Positions 51,692 through 61,228 of a DNA stretch of 64,000 nt are shown one piece after another. Position 1 is the first letter of the stretch; the number at the start of each line of letters is the position of its first letter. The DNA lies in NCBI RefSeq assembly GCF_014202905.1, contig NZ_JACHHY010000002.1, positions 1 to 64,000 on the forward strand, given 5' to 3'. Under the pieces are notes generated by a model. It made no database searches and had not been told where the DNA came from. It worked only from the letters and a program-made list of their open reading frames with translations. The DNA comes from Chitinivorax tropicus (GTDB lineage: Bacteria > Pseudomonadota > Gammaproteobacteria > Burkholderiales > SCOH01). The position numbers and the translations under genes were made by a program.

Positions 51692-53422
51692 CTAGAGTGC
51701 ATTCAACTGGTCAAGCAGGTCGCGCATCTTATCCGAATCTTCTGCTTTCAGCATGCGATTGATGTGTTGCTGAATCTCGATCAGATCGGTATGCAATACT
51801 TTCTGCTTCACATCCAGCAAATGGGCGGGATGCATTGAGAATTTGCGCAGCCCCAACCCCAGCAGCAGGCGCGTCAAATGATGGTCACCGGCCATTTCGC
51901 CACACACCGAGACTGGCACCCCGACTCGATCGGCTGCCTTAATGGTTTGGTGGATCAGATGCAGCACGGCAGGGTGCACGGGGTCATACAGATGCGCCAC
52001 GGCATCATCACCCCGGTCGATGGCCAGGGTGTATTGGATCAGGTCATTGGTGCCGATCGAAATGAAATCGACATACTTCAGGAAACTGGAAATCATCACC
52101 ACTGCAGCAGGGGTTTCCACCATCGCCCCCACCCGGATGTTTTTGTTGAACGGCACGCCTTCATCAGCCAGGCTCTGTTTGGCCAGCTCCAGATGCATCA
52201 ACATCTGTGATAATTCGGTGATGGAAATCAGCATCGGCACCAGCAATTGCAGGTTGCCATACTGCGATGCGCGCAGTAATGCACGTAACTGGGTGCGGAA
52301 CATCTGCGGCTCGGCCAGACACAAGCGGATACCACATAGGCCAAGTGCGGGGTTGATGCTGAGATTTTCTTTTTGCCACTTGGGGACTTTGTCAGCCCCC
52401 AGATCGAGGGTGCGGATCGTTGTCGGCAATGCACCCATTTCTTCGACAACCGCACGATACGCTTCAAACTGTTCGTCTTCGCAGGGCACTTCATCGCGGC
52501 CCAGGAACAGGAATTCCGACCGGAACAAACCAATACCTGTAGCGCCGTTGGCTTTGACCTGATCCAGATCCGATGGCAACTCGATATTGGACAACAGCTC
52601 GACCGCCACGCCGTCTCGGGTGGTCGGCACCTTTCCTTTCAAGCCCTTGAGCCGCTTACGCTCTTGCACCCACGCTGTTTGGCGCTTCTTGTATTCAGCG
52701 AGGATCTTTTCATCAGGATCGACGATCACCACGCCTTGAATACCATCGACGATCAGCAGCTCACCTTCCTGAATCAGCTCGTGAGCATGATGCAAGGCCA
52801 ACACCGCAGGCATGTCCAGGCTACGGGCAACAATCGCGGTATGGGAGGTGGCGCCGCCAACATCCGTCACAAAGGCCGCAAACTGGTGATCTTTGAACAA
52901 CACCATATCTGCTGGGCTCAGCTCGTGCGCCACCAGGATGCTGTTCTTTGCAACCGGCACCAGTAGTCCGTTTGATCCAGGCTGGCCAGCCAAGGCCTTG
53001 AAGATGCGCTCAGTCACCTGCATGACGTCAGCACGACGTTCGCGCAGATACTCCTCTTCGATTTCGTCAAACTGGGCGAGCAACATATCAAGCTGTTGTT
53101 TCAGGGCCCATTCGGCATTGCAACGTTGTTCTTCGATCAACACTCTGGGCTCACGCGACAGGGTGTTGTCGTTCAAAATCATGATGTGTAATGACAGGAA
53201 GGAGCCCAATTCGGCAGGGGCGTTCTCGGGAATGCTGCCCCAGAGCATTTCCAGCTCTTTACGCGTGGCGCGGATGGCTTTGTCGAAACGCGCCTGCTCT
53301 GCAGGAATCTGATCAGTGGGAATTTCATAATGGGCAACGTCGATTTCCTCATGCGACATCAAATGCGCATGTCCTATTGCAATCCCACCCACTACGCCAA
53401 TGCCATGCAGCGAGATCCCCAT
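51692..53422 (-). CDS. ptsI: Phosphoenolpyruvate-protein phosphotransferase (EI)
   Basis: A 576-residue enzyme I. The phosphorylated residue is His194 in GGATSHTAIVARS. The C-terminal PEP-binding barrel has GLFRSEFLFLGRDEVPCEDE and SVCGEMAGDHHLTRLLLGLG with the catalytic Cys. It starts the phosphate relay from PEP to HPr. It is downstream of ptsH and an EIIA(Man) gene, a layout known from betaproteobacteria that lack permease genes, where it is regulatory. Confidence 0.96.
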   Translation of the reverse strand: MGISLHGIGVVGGIAIGHAHLMSHEEIDVAHYEIPTDQIPAEQARFDKAIRATRKELEMLWGSIPENAPAELGSFLSLHIMILNDNTLSREPRVLIEEQRCNAEWALKQQLDMLLAQFDEIEEEYLRERRADVMQVTERIFKALAGQPGSNGLLVPVAKNSILVAHELSPADMVLFKDHQFAAFVTDVGGATSHTAIVARSLDMPAVLALHHAHELIQEGELLIVDGIQGVVIVDPDEKILAEYKKRQTAWVQERKRLKGLKGKVPTTRDGVAVELLSNIELPSDLDQVKANGATGIGLFRSEFLFLGRDEVPCEDEQFEAYRAVVEEMGALPTTIRTLDLGADKVPKWQKENLSINPALGLCGIRLCLAEPQMFRTQLRALLRASQYGNLQLLVPMLISITELSQMLMHLELAKQSLADEGVPFNKNIRVGAMVETPAAVVMISSFLKYVDFISIGTNDLIQYTLAIDRGDDAVAHLYDPVHPAVLHLIHQTIKAADRVGVPVSVCGEMAGDHHLTRLLLGLGLRKFSMHPAHLLDVKQKVLHTDLIEIQQHINRMLKAEDSDKMRDLLDQLNAL

Positions 53423-53513
53423 TCAGCCAATCGCTCCCATATATGAACTGTTCTTTGAAAATAGTGTAGCCACCGCTCAGACAGGTTTTTCACAACCTGC
53501 CATGGCTGTTTTA

Positions 53514-53783
53514 TTACTCGCCCTCACCAAACTTGTCATTGATCAAGGCTTCGAGGGCTGCCATGGCCTCGGCCTCATCATCGCCATTGACTTCCAATTG
53601 CACGACTGTGCCGCGACCCGCCGCCAGCATCATCACGCCCATGATGCTTTTTGCATTGACACGACGCCCATTGCGAGACAGGAAAACATCGCTTTTGAAA
53701 CGCGCGGCGGTCTGGGTCAATTTGCTTGATGCCCGCGCATGCAATCCCAGTTTATTGATGATTTCGATATCACGTTGCAGCAT
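53514..53783 (-). CDS. ptsH: Phosphocarrier protein HPr
   Basis: An 89-residue protein with the catalytic His15 in LGLHARASSKL and the regulatory Ser46 in NAKSIMGVM. It accepts phosphate from EI and passes it to EIIA. Ser46 with the surrounding sequence suits an HPr kinase, which is common in this class. The start at 53783 has GGGGGAG upstream and overlaps the EIIA gene by 14 bases. Confidence 0.96.
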   Translation of the reverse strand: MLQRDIEIINKLGLHARASSKLTQTAARFKSDVFLSRNGRRVNAKSIMGVMMLAAGRGTVVQLEVNGDDEAEAMAALEALINDKFGEGE

Positions 53784-54177
53784 TACACTCCCCCGGCAGC
53801 ACATAACGCACGCCCTCCAGCCCCCCTGTGATGGCCTTGCTCACCGTGACATCCAATGTTGCATTGCGATAGGTGATCGCGCGGACCAACATGGGCAGGC
53901 TGACACCGGCGATAGCCTCGATACGACCGGCTTCGATCAACCGACAGGCTATATTGCTGGGCGTTCCGCCGAATATGTCGGACATGATCAGAACGCCATC
54001 CCCTTCATCCAATTCCTGCAACATCGCCCGGGCACGAGAAAGGGCGTCCGCTGGGTCGTCCAATTTGCTGATCGCCATGGCGGCCACCCCGGACAGATCC
54101 GGGCCCAATATGTGTTTTGCACATGAGATCAGGCTGTAACCTAGCTCGTCATGTGTAATGAGTAACAAACCAACCAT
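53770..54177 (-). CDS. PTS EIIA component, mannose family
   Basis: A 135-residue EIIA(Man)-type protein. The phosphorylated His9 is in LLLITHDELG, and GDGVLIMSDIFGGTPSNIA marks the domain. No IIB, IIC or IID genes are nearby, so the cluster probably regulates metabolism or development instead of importing sugar. It overlaps ptsH. Confidence 0.93.
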   Translation of the reverse strand: MVGLLLITHDELGYSLISCAKHILGPDLSGVAAMAISKLDDPADALSRARAMLQELDEGDGVLIMSDIFGGTPSNIACRLIEAGRIEAIAGVSLPMLVRAITYRNATLDVTVSKAITGGLEGVRYVLPGECNAAT

Positions 54178-54370
54178 TATTATTCCAAATCGCGGCCTCG
54201 ATCACCGCCCTGTTCAATCCGCTGTCAGCCACATGGATATTGCAACAGGCGCAACGCAGGCTGCGCTCGATCGCATGTCCAGATGGCCGATCAGACAAGC
54301 CAGCGGGTAACCCACCGGCACAATTGATTGATTCTACGCGTTTGTGCAACACAGCAGAAGAGGCGGATGA

Positions 54371-55420
54371 TCAAGGCAAAGGCAAGACCGACGGTTTGTC
54401 ATCCTCCCAATCCAACCGTTTTTGCATGGTTTCGCTGGCATGGACTTTCCCCGCAGCATCAATCAATAGGACATCCTGCACCTGGAATTGCTTCATGTAA
54501 TCCCGTGCGTTGCCTGGGCCATCGATGAACAGCGGCTTGGTCAGAATATCAGACAGCAAACCAGCCTGCTCACCGGCGGGCAACACGACCGTGACTGACT
54601 GCACGCCCTGAGCCGGATAGCCTGTTCTAGGGTCGATCAGATGGTGGTATCGCTTACCCTCCAATTCGAAATAACGTTGATAGTCGCCCGATGTGCCAAT
54701 GGCTTCGCCATCATTCAAGGTGATCGTCGCAATCGGGCCGTTCTTGCGAGGGTGCTGTATCCCCACCACCCAGGCACGATGGCCTTTCTTGCCCAAGGCC
54801 ATGATATTGCCTCCGATGTTCAGCAACGCATTTTTGATACCCATCTTCCTTAACAGCGCGGCTTCCCGATCCAATGCCCAGCCCTTCACCACACCACCCA
54901 GATCCAGCTGATTGGCGGTGTTATGGCTGGCAATGGTTTTATCGCCAATGGCGAGGGTCTGTAAGGCGGGCTTCGCAGCCACCCACCGCTTGATCTCTGT
55001 TTCATCGGGCAGCTTGGGCTCAAAGGTGTCGGCCTGGAAACCCCAGGTGCGCACCAATCCACCGATGGCCGGGTTGAACAGGCCCTTGGACCAGGACTCG
55101 TAACGGCGGCTGTCACGCAGCAATTGCAGGAGATCTGGCGCCACCGTCTGAGGTTGGCCGCTCATGGCAAACGCTTCGTTCAGGCGCGTCACCTCCGAGG
55201 GCTGCCAGGCATGCAGCCGCTTATGCAACTGATCCAAGTCCGCCAGCACAGCCGCAGCCGCCTGTTTAGCCTTGTTTTCGTCCTCATCTTGTATGGCGAT
55301 TTCAACACGTGTGCCAAAGACATAGCTTTCCTGTTTATAGGGCTCTTTTGAGCAAGCAGCCAACAGTACCAATGACAAAGCCGCCAGGCAGCGCCAGATC
55401 AGGTGATTACAAGGGTTCAT
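54371..55420 (-). CDS. apbE: FAD:protein FMN transferase
   Basis: A 349-residue lipoprotein. Signal and lipobox LVLLAAC give Cys23. The ApbE domain has [26 protein letters not shown] and [20 protein letters not shown], with the Mg-binding aspartate region. ApbE transfers FMN to threonine of periplasm-facing proteins such as RnfG/NqrC. It overlaps the stop of gshB (ATGA), and an apbE between gshB and a PTS gene cluster is a plausible operon. Confidence 0.95.
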   Translation of the reverse strand: MNPCNHLIWRCLAALSLVLLAACSKEPYKQESYVFGTRVEIAIQDEDENKAKQAAAAVLADLDQLHKRLHAWQPSEVTRLNEAFAMSGQPQTVAPDLLQLLRDSRRYESWSKGLFNPAIGGLVRTWGFQADTFEPKLPDETEIKRWVAAKPALQTLAIGDKTIASHNTANQLDLGGVVKGWALDREAALLRKMGIKNALLNIGGNIMALGKKGHRAWVVGIQHPRKNGPIATITLNDGEAIGTSGDYQRYFELEGKRYHHLIDPRTGYPAQGVQSVTVVLPAGEQAGLLSDILTKPLFIDGPGNARDYMKQFQVQDVLLIDAAGKVHASETMQKRLDWEDDKPSVLPLP

Positions 55421-56358
55421 ACCACGGCCCTTTCGAGTGCATCGATAAACATGCCCGCTACGTTAAAGCCCATCTGCTGGGTGATTTCCTGAAAGCAGGT
55501 GGGGCTGGTCACGTTGACCTCTGTCAGATATTCACCGATTACATCCAAACCCACCAACAACAAGCCCTCGGCCTTCAAGGTCGGGCCCAGCGCCTTGGCA
55601 ATCGCCCAATCCCGTTCCGACAGGGGTTGTGCCACGCCGCGCCCTCCAGCAGCCAGGTTGCCACGTGTTTCGCCCTGCTTGGGGATGCGGGCCAATGCAT
55701 AGGGCACGGCTTCACCATCGATCAACAAAATACGTTTGTCGCCCTTCACGATGTCTGGAATGTAGCGCTGGGCCATGATGGTCCTGGCACCCTGCTGCAT
55801 CTGGGTTTCCAGTATGCTGCCCAGGTTGGGGTCAGCAGCCGTCAGGCGGAAAATGCCCATGCCCCCCATGCCATCCAACGGCTTCAGGATGATGTCCTGG
55901 TGTGCACTCAAGAATGTACGTACTTGTTCAGGCTCACGCGTGACCAGCGTAGGGGTGGTGAATTCCGCAAACCGCAAAATGGCCAGCTTCTCGTTGTAAT
56001 CCCGCAAGGCCCTCGGATGATTGAACACCTTGGCACCTTGTCGCTGTGCCAGCTCCAATAGATGTGTGGCGTAAAGGTATTCCATGTCAAAAGGCGGGTC
56101 TTTACGCATCAAGACCGCATCAAATACATGCAATGCTTGTTCCTGGGTGGTTTCCAGCCGATACCAATGTGTTTCATCGCCCGTCAGGTGCAGCTGCCTG
56201 ATCGTTGCCAAGACCTGACCATCTCGAACAAACAACTCATGTTGCTCCAACACGAAGATCGCATGGCCCCGTGATGCCGCCTCCCGCATCATCGCAAAAG
56301 TCGTGTCTTTGTATGTCTTCAGGCTATCGAGTGGGTCCAGCAAAATGGCAATTTTCAT
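55417..56358 (-). CDS. gshB: Glutathione synthetase
   Basis: A 313-residue ATP-grasp enzyme. It starts [20 protein letters not shown], contains [20 protein letters not shown], the lid-like [14 protein letters not shown] and the end [16 protein letters not shown]. It adds glycine to gamma-glutamylcysteine. ATG at 56358 fits the family length; upstream codons are open to 56403 but lie before the conserved start. It is separated from gshA by two other genes, unlike the usual adjacent pair. Confidence 0.96.
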   Translation of the reverse strand: MKIAILLDPLDSLKTYKDTTFAMMREAASRGHAIFVLEQHELFVRDGQVLATIRQLHLTGDETHWYRLETTQEQALHVFDAVLMRKDPPFDMEYLYATHLLELAQRQGAKVFNHPRALRDYNEKLAILRFAEFTTPTLVTREPEQVRTFLSAHQDIILKPLDGMGGMGIFRLTAADPNLGSILETQMQQGARTIMAQRYIPDIVKGDKRILLIDGEAVPYALARIPKQGETRGNLAAGGRGVAQPLSERDWAIAKALGPTLKAEGLLLVGLDVIGEYLTEVNVTSPTCFQEITQQMGFNVAGMFIDALERAVV

Positions 56359-56462
56359 AAACGCTTTCATTGATGGCGGCAACCCAGCAACCCAGGTGCC
56401 CATTTTGTATAGTGAGATTATTCATAGGTTCAGCCCACACGCCAACCACTACGACAAAAACC

Positions 56463-57266
56463 ATGTTGACCTTCACCTCGCCGCCGCCGGAGCATGAGTC
56501 CGACCCACGCACGTTGTATCCAGCCAATCTGCTGAAAGCAGCCCTGTGCGCGTCGGGCATTCCCTATGATTATCACCCTTCGCCCGTTCGCATGCCGCAA
56601 GGGCGGGCACTGAGCGAATTGGAACTAGGGGGTAATATCAATGTAGTCTGGTCTGCCACTTCCATCGAGCGCGAGCAGCGGTTGCGGCCTGTCCGTATTC
56701 CAATCTACCAGGGGTTGATTGGTTGGCGCGTATGCCTCATTCCATACGATCGTATGGATACCTTCATGCATACCAATAACACAAACGACCTCAAACGCTT
56801 TATTTTTGGGCAAGGTCAAGACTGGCCCGACACCCGCATCTTACGTGCGAACGGCCTGACCGTTCAGGATCTGCAACGCTATGAGAGCCTGTTTGAATGG
56901 CTGCGTGATGGCTTGATCGACGCATTTCCCCGTTCATTGATAGAAGCACTGCCAGAGTTGTTCCGCCATCGAAACAAAGGGATTGAACTGGATAGACACA
57001 TCGTTTTGCACTACCCCTCTGCATTCTATTACTTCTTCCACCCAGAAGATGATGCTCGGGCAAACGCTGTCGAGTCCGGCCTGCTTAAATTGATTGAAAC
57101 CGGTGAGTATCACGCCATGTTACGGGCGGAATTCAAAATGGACATCGATGAGCTGGAGATCGAGCGGCGCCGGGTGATCGAGTTACACAATCCCTTGCTG
57201 CCCGCTATGACCCCTCTCGATCAGCCAGCACTGTGGTTCACGCCTGACAGCATGGTCAGCCGGTGA
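56463..57266 (+). CDS. Periplasmic-binding-protein-like fold, no signal peptide
   Basis: A 267-residue protein resembling SBP family 3/type 2 binding proteins: TFTSPPPEHESDPRTLYPAN at the start, IRILRANGLTVQDLQRYESL-like middle segment and a later helix. Family binding proteins usually carry a signal peptide; no hydrophobic leader is seen either from the ATG at 56463 or in the open frame upstream. The protein may be cytoplasmic, mis-started, or a sensor component. It diverges from gshB and its upstream frame overlaps the gshB start region. Confidence 0.7.
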   Translation: MLTFTSPPPEHESDPRTLYPANLLKAALCASGIPYDYHPSPVRMPQGRALSELELGGNINVVWSATSIEREQRLRPVRIPIYQGLIGWRVCLIPYDRMDTFMHTNNTNDLKRFIFGQGQDWPDTRILRANGLTVQDLQRYESLFEWLRDGLIDAFPRSLIEALPELFRHRNKGIELDRHIVLHYPSAFYYFFHPEDDARANAVESGLLKLIETGEYHAMLRAEFKMDIDELEIERRRVIELHNPLLPAMTPLDQPALWFTPDSMVSR

Positions 57267-57364
57267 AGCGGGGAACACAGCAAACCCCAAAGTCACTTGT
57301 GGCCATGGAAGCGGCTGTCAGGCGCAACGGGCAGTACGGAATAGCCGCATCAGGTTAGGTCACA

Positions 57365-58642
57365 TCACTTGGTTTTGCCCTGCGCAATATCCATGACCAG
57401 ACGGGTTACCAAGTACAGACGAGGCTCGATCGAGCTGACCAGCACATACTCCGCATCAGCAGTATGGGCGCCAAAGCCTTGCAAACCCAAGCGCTCCAAT
57501 ACGGGGGAGCGGGTTTTCATACCGGCGAATGCCGCATCGGTGCCCCCACCATGGGCTTCGGTATCGATGATCAGCTCTTTCCCCATTTCCCGATAGATGG
57601 TCTGGGCGTGGTTGGCCATGTCGCGGGTAGCCTGTGACAACTCAAGCGGCGGACGACGACGTTCGAAGGTCAGCTCGACTTTGGCATCCGGCAGCAATTG
57701 TTTCTGGATGCGTCCACGTAATTGCTGCTCAACTTTGTCATAGTCCTCAACCCGCAACACCCGCACGTCCGCAGATGCCTTCGCCCCTGCAGGAATCACG
57801 TTGCGGGTCATGCCAGCCGTGGCGAGTGTCCAGTTGACCTTGATCCCGGTAGCAGGGTCGGACAGATCCCGCATCTGCAGCACCTGGTGCGCCATCTCAT
57901 ACAAGGCGTTGATTCCTTGCTCCGGCGCGGCACCCGCATGTGAAGCCTTGCCTCGCACCACCAGATTGGCCGATGCGATACCACTGGTTGCCAGCTCCAG
58001 CTTATCCGAAGCGGCGCGAGATGCCTCAAAGGAAAACACGGCGTCATGCTCGGCGCCCAGCTTGGTAATCAAACTCCGCGATCCGGGCGAGCTGATTTCC
58101 TCATCAGCATTGATCAGCACAGTCAATGTGCCGTAGTCTCGATATTTCAATGCGTTCAGCGCTGAAATCGTGTGCATGATGACCGCAATCCCTTGCTTGT
58201 CATCAGCGATACCCAACCCATAGGCTCGATCCCCCTCCACCCTGAAAGGCTGCTGTGCCAGCTGCCCAGGCTGATAAACCGTATCCATGTGGGCGATCAT
58301 CAAAATCTTCTTCTTGCCTTTGCCGGTAAACGTTGCCTTGACCATCTTGCCCAGTTGGTCAGGCGTATCCTCCATCCGGTACACGTCGGCATTCGAATCC
58401 AGTAACTCCACTTTGCCGCCCAAGTCAGCGAGCTTGGCTGCTATGTGATTGGCCAGTCTATTCAAGCCCTCCAGGTCGCGGCTGCCAGACTCAATCGAAA
58501 CCAGCTCTTGCAGGCTACCCAGCAAGGCCGGTTTTTCCTTGGCCACCTGCGCCAACACCGCTGCATCGGGTGCCGCGTTGGCGGTGCCCGATAGCGCGGA
58601 GAATATCGTCAGCAGTGTAAACAATCGGAATTGTTGTTTCAT
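57365..58642 (-). CDS. M20 family metallopeptidase (carboxypeptidase G2-like)
   Basis: A 425-residue exported peptidase. A signal peptide (LFTLLTIFSALSGTANA) precedes the M20 core. Metal motifs are IAHMDTVYQPG, DDKQGIAV and NADEEISSPGS, and the late GGGTDAAF provides another ligand. The dimerisation domain (VVRGKASHAGAAPEQGINAL) is in place. It probably hydrolyses periplasmic dipeptides, folate-like or N-acyl amino acids. ATG at 58642 has GGGAG upstream. Confidence 0.93.
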   Translation of the reverse strand: MKQQFRLFTLLTIFSALSGTANAAPDAAVLAQVAKEKPALLGSLQELVSIESGSRDLEGLNRLANHIAAKLADLGGKVELLDSNADVYRMEDTPDQLGKMVKATFTGKGKKKILMIAHMDTVYQPGQLAQQPFRVEGDRAYGLGIADDKQGIAVIMHTISALNALKYRDYGTLTVLINADEEISSPGSRSLITKLGAEHDAVFSFEASRAASDKLELATSGIASANLVVRGKASHAGAAPEQGINALYEMAHQVLQMRDLSDPATGIKVNWTLATAGMTRNVIPAGAKASADVRVLRVEDYDKVEQQLRGRIQKQLLPDAKVELTFERRRPPLELSQATRDMANHAQTIYREMGKELIIDTEAHGGGTDAAFAGMKTRSPVLERLGLQGFGAHTADAEYVLVSSIEPRLYLVTRLVMDIAQGKTK

Positions 58643-58727
58643 GCATACTCCCAGCAAAAGAATTTATTTTAAGCCGAAGGCAAGCCATCACTTCGGGGCA
58701 GGTACTACACAAACTCCAGGTCAAAAA

Positions 58728-58976
58728 ATGAAGTCATGGAAAATTGTTCGCGCCGACCATCGAGCAGCGTCAACAATATTCGGCCAGCCCACCAAGGTGG
58801 CATGGCTCAACACTTGCTCAGGCGATAATTCAATGAAAGTCTGTTCGGGCATACAGAATGGAGAAGTTGAAAACACACTCAGGGCAGGTCAGGAGCCGGG
58901 CAGCAGCCGAATATTGGCAGGGATGCTACGCCTCGACAGGAAAGTGCGCCAAATACTTTCGACCATGCAGAAATAG
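58728..58976 (+). CDS. Possible small hypothetical protein
   Basis: An 82-codon frame starting MKSWKIVRADHRAASTIFGQ with AGG seven bases before it, divergent from the M20 peptidase. No motif is recognised; the codon-position pattern does not clearly differ from random DNA. Low confidence. Confidence 0.25.
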   Translation: MKSWKIVRADHRAASTIFGQPTKVAWLNTCSGDNSMKVCSGIQNGEVENTLRAGQEPGSSRILAGMLRLDRKVRQILSTMQK

Positions 58977-59174
58977 CATCAAATCGTTATCTGTATTGCT
59001 TTACCATCAATAGCCATGCCAATGGCTTGGCAATGATTCAACAGCCGCTCAAAACAGCCTGTAATCACACGGTTCGGCAATTTGATAGTATTTACGTATC
59101 AAGGCAAGTATCGATAAATAATGAAATTTTTCGCAAATTTCAAAACCAATATTACAAACCTGCTGGTTCATAAA

Positions 59175-59190
59175 TGTTAAAACGCTGACA
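59175..59190. promoter_or_regulatory. TGT-N10-ACA enhancer-like motif
   Basis: The NifA-type upstream activator pattern lies 125-140 bases upstream of the sigma-54 promoter, a typical enhancer distance. One chance occurrence in such a stretch is quite possible. Confidence 0.2.
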
Positions 59191-59314
59191 AAACTACGAA
59201 ATAGCCTTGAATTGTCCTTAACTGCCCAAAATTGTCAGTTGCCGTCATCTAGCCGAAGTCCGACGCACAACAAAAAATGGCATATAGATATGAGTGCATT
59301 GCACAAAAATTCAA

Positions 59315-59331
59315 TTGGCATGATTTTTGCT
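59315..59331 (+). promoter_or_regulatory. Sigma-54 promoter
   Basis: TTGGCATGATTTTTGCT contains GG-N10-GC with the wider consensus TTGGCA-N5-TTGC. Start of transcription is expected near 59343. No gene with clear family follows before the terminator at 59787-59813. Confidence 0.75.
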
Positions 59332-59342
59332 GGAAAACGAAC

Positions 59343-59813
59343 GTGGGATGCCCTGAACGCAGGGCTGCTACGGTCAACCCAAACCCATCAACCTGCAACC
59401 ACCACTACGGGGAAACAACACTGAGCGGCTGGTAGGCAGAAGGTACGCCGGACAGGCTTGAGTGGATGGGGCGCATCAATTCCCCTTGATGCCTGACTTG
59501 GCTGGCAAATACTGTACGAATGCAGACAAGACATCTGCATGAAACGATGTCAACAGAATGTTGGTTAGGAGGCGGGCTGGATGCGCTCAGACAGCGCGGC
59601 CCAGGCCTCCCCAGGCCGTGGGGTAGCGGCGAGTACATGCCGCACCCACATTGATTACGACGCCAGGCTGGCTGTTTGCCACGTCCACATGATTTTCATC
59701 AAACCCAGGTGAATGGGGGGCTGTGAAAGTCAGTGCAGACTTGACACCTGGCACGACACGAAATAGCCGCAATGCCCCTTGTGCCCAACCTTCCCGGTTG
59801 GGCTTTTTTTTGT
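59343..59813 (+). ncRNA. Candidate structured RNA under sigma-54 control
   Basis: About 470 nt from a predicted sigma-54 start to a Rho-independent terminator. Inside are several hairpins: GCCCT/AGGGC near 59355, GCATCAA/TTGATGC at 59473-59492 and ATGCAGA/TCTGCAT at 59520-59540. No known protein family is encoded; only a 43-codon ORF with a good Shine-Dalgarno is present (59581-59712). A non-coding or dual-function RNA is the simplest reading. Boundaries are predicted. Confidence 0.5.
59581..59712 (+). CDS. Possible small ORF inside the sigma-54 transcript
   Basis: ATG at 59581 follows AGGAGG with an ideal eight-base spacing. The frame encodes 43 residues (MRSDSAAQASPGRGVAASTC to its stop), with three cysteines and no hydrophobic segment. 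No family is recognised. Its strong ribosome-binding site in an otherwise non-coding transcript is the main support. Confidence 0.35.
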   Translation: MRSDSAAQASPGRGVAASTCRTHIDYDARLAVCHVHMIFIKPR

Positions 59814-59818
59814 TCTGC
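59787..59818 (+). terminator. Rho-independent terminator
   Basis: GCCCAACC-TTCCC-GGTTGGGC is a perfect 8-bp stem followed directly by a run of T. It is plus-strand specific, since no T-run lies on the other side, and therefore does not end gshA. Confidence 0.85.
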
Positions 59819-59868
59819 GTGGATTGCCATCAAATCATTCCACGCAGATTTGAGCCGTTTGCCGACGG

Positions 59869-61161
59869 CTATGCAGTTGCCAGCTCGACTGGCATGGTTT
59901 GTTCGATTTCGATACTGGCGGCCAGCAACGCCAATCTTGCAACCACGCCATAGGCATAGAATCGATTCGGAGGGCAGTCTGGATCGCCATTGCAGTCTGG
60001 CATGGAGCAAGGCGAGGCAAAAGACAGGGGCTCGAAGTGCATACCAGGTGCATTCAGGTTTTCATCCACCCCACGCCCTGTGTGCACGCGGTAGAATCCC
60101 CCCACCACAAAACGATCCACCATATAGACAACCGGCTCAGCCACGGCATCGTTGAGGCTCTCAAAGGTATAGACGCCTTCCTGCACGATGACCTCATGCA
60201 CTTCCTGGCCCTCTTTGATCACGCTCATTTTGTTGCGTTGCTTGCGATTCAGGCCGATCACTTCATCCGGACTCTTCACGCTCATCACGCCCATGCCATA
60301 GGTACCGGCATTCGCTTTGATGATGACATAGGGCTTTTCGGTAATACCGTATTGGCGGTACTTCTCAGTGATACGATCCAGCAATAGCTCAACCTTAGCT
60401 GCCAGACATTCCTCGCCTTTGCGCTCTTGGAAGTCGATGCCGTCGCAACGGTCGAAATATGGGTTGATCAGCCAAGGGTCGATGTCGAGCAGGCTGGCAA
60501 AGTCTCCGGCCACTTGGTCATAGGCTTCAAAATGATTGGTCTTTTTACGTGTAGACCAACCTGCATGCGGCGGCGGGAGCAGGTTTTGCTCAATGCCTTG
60601 CAGGATTGGCGGAATACCTGCCGACAAGTCGTTGTTCAGCAATACGATGCAGGGGTTGAAGCCATCGACCTTGACCCGATTGCCCTCGCGCTTGACTGGC
60701 TCCAGCAGCAGGCTGCCACCGGCTGGCAACTCAATGGTGGTCGGCTCGGTGATCTCGGGTGAAATACTACCCAGTCGGACATTCAGACCAGCCAACTTCA
60801 GCACTGCTTGCAAGGTGGCGACATTTTGCAGGTAAAAGGTATTGCGGGTGTGGTTCTCGGGAATCAGCAACAGGCTGCGCGCATCTGGGCAGATCTTTTC
60901 CAGTGCTGATTGCACGGCTTGCACACAAAGCGGGTGGAATGCCGGATTTAAATTGTTGAAGCCCCCCGGGAACAGATTCATATCCACCGGAGCCAGCTTG
61001 AAGCCGGAATTTCGCAGGTCAACCGAACCATAGAATGGCGGCGTATGCTCCAGCCACTGCGTGCGGAACCAGTGCTCGATTTTGGGCATGGCTTTCAGGA
61101 TGCGGCTCTCCAGCTCAAGAATCGGGCCTTTTTGTGCAGTCGTCAGGTAGGGTACGGTCAT
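59869..61161 (-). CDS. gshA: Glutamate-cysteine ligase (proteobacterial gshA type)
   Basis: A 430-residue enzyme of the type found in many beta- and gammaproteobacteria (gshA_ferroox-like), different from E. coli GshA. Family landmarks are FYGSVDLRNSGFKLAPVDMN, NLFPGGFNNLNPAFHPLCVQ, VIIKANAGTYGMGVMSVKSP and VVGGFYRVHTGRGVDENLNA. It joins glutamate and cysteine in the first step of glutathione synthesis. The gene is 3 kb from gshB with intervening genes. Confidence 0.95.
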   Translation of the reverse strand: MTVPYLTTAQKGPILELESRILKAMPKIEHWFRTQWLEHTPPFYGSVDLRNSGFKLAPVDMNLFPGGFNNLNPAFHPLCVQAVQSALEKICPDARSLLLIPENHTRNTFYLQNVATLQAVLKLAGLNVRLGSISPEITEPTTIELPAGGSLLLEPVKREGNRVKVDGFNPCIVLLNNDLSAGIPPILQGIEQNLLPPPHAGWSTRKKTNHFEAYDQVAGDFASLLDIDPWLINPYFDRCDGIDFQERKGEECLAAKVELLLDRITEKYRQYGITEKPYVIIKANAGTYGMGVMSVKSPDEVIGLNRKQRNKMSVIKEGQEVHEVIVQEGVYTFESLNDAVAEPVVYMVDRFVVGGFYRVHTGRGVDENLNAPGMHFEPLSFASPCSMPDCNGDPDCPPNRFYAYGVVARLALLAASIEIEQTMPVELATA

Positions 61162-61228
61162 GGAACCTGTTCTCTCGTCTATCGGCTTGCCTTGGTGTGC
61201 ACAAGCCAGGGATGGAATATGGTGCGGA

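Larger units (their letters stand above)
58643..59314. other. AT-rich intergenic region upstream of the sigma-54 promoter
   Basis: About 670 bases with no recognisable gene. It holds an 82-codon frame of uncertain status at 58728-58976, an AT-rich segment (59080-59240) and a TGT-N10-ACA enhancer-like motif at 59175-59190. Confidence 0.5.
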
